From NCBI GenBank assembly GCA_052390495.1, contig JBQTGW010000115.1:1-63111 (forward strand): 63,111 bases of DNA, in the 5' to 3' direction. The stretch comes from GCA-003244245 sp052390495. Its GTDB lineage: Bacteria; Actinomycetota; Actinomycetes; Mycobacteriales; Pseudonocardiaceae. This document shows positions 62,175 through 63,111 of this stretch, in pieces (within the stretch, counting starts at the first letter, position 1; each line of letters begins with the position of its first letter). A program made the position numbers and the translations under genes. The notes below the pieces were generated by a model. That model was not told where the DNA came from. It was given only the letters and a program-made list of their open reading frames with translations, and did not search any database.

Positions 62175-62596
62175 TGGCCGCCGCGCTACTGGACGTCAAC
62201 GCGCTCGTCGCGTTGGCCTGGGATTCCCACATTCACCATGCACGCGTACGCCAGTGGTTCGCCGACAACAGCCCCGGCGGATGGGCCACCTGCCCGATCA
62301 CCGAGAGCGGGTTCGTCCGGGTGTCGTCCAATCCGAAGGTCCTCCCGAGCCCGATCGACATCGAGTCGGCCCGCAGCGTGCTCACCGCGCTACGAAACAT
62401 CGACGGTCACCACTTCCTCACCGACGACGTGTCACTCACCGACAGTGACGTGCCAGCCATGACAGGCCACCGCCAGGTGACCGACGCACACCTGCTGACC
62501 CTCGCTCGCCGCCGCGGCATGCGCCTGGTCACCTTCGACGCCGCGCTCGTCACGCTGGCGCGAGAGCGCGACGTGGAGCTACTCGCCACACTCTGA
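62174..62596 (+). CDS. vapC: VapC-type PIN-domain toxin, third module
   Basis: A 140-residue PIN RNase: Asp7 in ALLDVNALVALAW, Glu in CPITESGFVRV, Asp in VTDAHLLTLAR and VTFDAALVTLA give the four-acid site. It is intact and paired with the antitoxin before it. It is unrelated in detail to the duplicated vapC genes and is embedded between two pieces of a lipoprotein gene. Confidence 0.92.
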   Translation: MAAALLDVNALVALAWDSHIHHARVRQWFADNSPGGWATCPITESGFVRVSSNPKVLPSPIDIESARSVLTALRNIDGHHFLTDDVSLTDSDVPAMTGHRQVTDAHLLTLARRRGMRLVTFDAALVTLARERDVELLATL

Positions 62597-62665
62597 AGGC
62601 AGCGGACAAGTCGGTTATTCCCCTCAGCCTGGCCCACGCGCTGCGCTGCGCCGTGGTACCGGTAG

Positions 62666-62880
62666 AGCGACCTGCGCGCGTTCGGCACCATCTTCGGCGT
62701 CTCGGATCGGGCCGAGCAGGTCATCGCCGACATGCAGTCGCGGGTGGCCGCCGCGACTGCCAGGGTGGCGGGCAAACCACAGCTGAGCATGTGGAACTAC
62801 GCCGGCGAGGAGTCGCCCCTGATCGCCGGCGCGCCGAGCGTGCCCAACGCCATCATGACGCTGAGCTCGCCCACCGGCGG
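62666..62880 (+). pseudogene. Fragment of a siderophore-type binding protein
   Basis: The frame opens after TAG 62663 and reads DLRAFGTIFGVSDRAEQVIA, then VAGKPQLSMWNYAGEESPLI and PSVPNAIMTL, the central part of FecB/FepB-like iron-siderophore binding proteins. It ends in unrelated sequence after about residue 70; the C-terminal lobe is missing. The remaining 230 bases to the window end show no supported gene. Confidence 0.65.
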
Positions 62881-63111
62881 TACTCCACGCTGTCGGGCAC
62901 GGGCACTGGCCCCGCTCGCTCTTCTTGTTCCCACGATGCCGCCTTTCCGCAGTGTCACGGTCCGATCGCGACAGACCGCCAGGCAGTCACGGGTGCCCGG
63001 TTCGGGTCACCGGACCCCGGGGTGATCGGTCACGCCCAGCGAATCGCGTGGTGGCGGGCAGGGGCACTGCTGAGCATCCAGTGTCGCCACCGGAGATCGG
63101 ATCGGGGTCCT

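Overview
The window is high-GC actinomycete DNA, most likely from a member of the Pseudonocardiales. This is inferred from a FurA-KatG pair, a ChoD-type GMC oxidoreductase, a WS/DGAT acyltransferase, a CsoR copper operon, XRE/TPR and NB-ARC regulators, an FxLD lanthipeptide cluster and GTG/TTG starts with frequent 4-base overlaps. Two stretches (about 1-5.2 kb and 55-57 kb) are visibly richer in A/T and look acquired.

Layout. 0-5.2 kb is a defence-like island: the end of a helicase-nuclease and an AbiJ/HEPN-like gene converge on an operon of a CDC48-like AAA+ ATPase and a DUF6414 protein. 5.2-11 kb holds a solute-binding lipoprotein paired with an MFS-type protein that has an extra C-terminal domain, then furA-katG with a terminator. 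11-17 kb is gene debris (frameshifted XRE/TPR regulator, HATPase scrap, halved HigB and HigA) plus an intact SWIM-domain gene. 15.9-21.6 kb has two almost identical vapBC modules (685 bp, exactly 5013 bp apart) flanking an NYN/OST-HTH gene and a GmrSD-type gene with an alkyltransferase-like domain. 21.6-23.4 kb is debris again, with genes that keep both ends but lack their middles. 23.4-26.3 kb is a graspetide cluster (precursor, ATP-grasp ligase, PCMT-like methyltransferase). 26.9-31.7 kb carries an NB-ARC/TPR regulator behind a perfect palindrome, a thiamine-binding protein, an Eis fragment and an IS110 element. 32-36 kb is metabolic (APC permease, YceI, WS/DGAT, HIT).

36.1-45.3 kb is a class I lanthipeptide locus. 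A 49-residue FxLD precursor (42634..42783, minus strand) is followed by a strong hairpin, then lanB, lanC, a PCMT-like methyltransferase and a stand-alone SpaB_C protein. A TPR regulator and an APH-fold gene diverge from it. 45.3-49.1 kb is a copper operon, csoR-copZ-hypothetical-copA, behind a readable CsoR operator. 49-55 kb has DUF3048, an M23 peptidase, a diguanylate cyclase and choD. 55-58.2 kb holds an XRE/isochorismatase pair and an operon of small proteins, two of which are paralogues. 58.4-63.1 kb has a methyltransferase, an ArsR regulator, an MFS exporter, a third vapBC, and remnants of an esterase, a NACHT ATPase and a siderophore-binding lipoprotein.

Two themes recur. Two different RiPP classes each carry a protein-L-isoaspartate methyltransferase relative, so aspartimide/isoaspartate chemistry is expected in both. 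And many genes decay by precise internal deletion or single-base slippage, often beside toxin-antitoxin modules.
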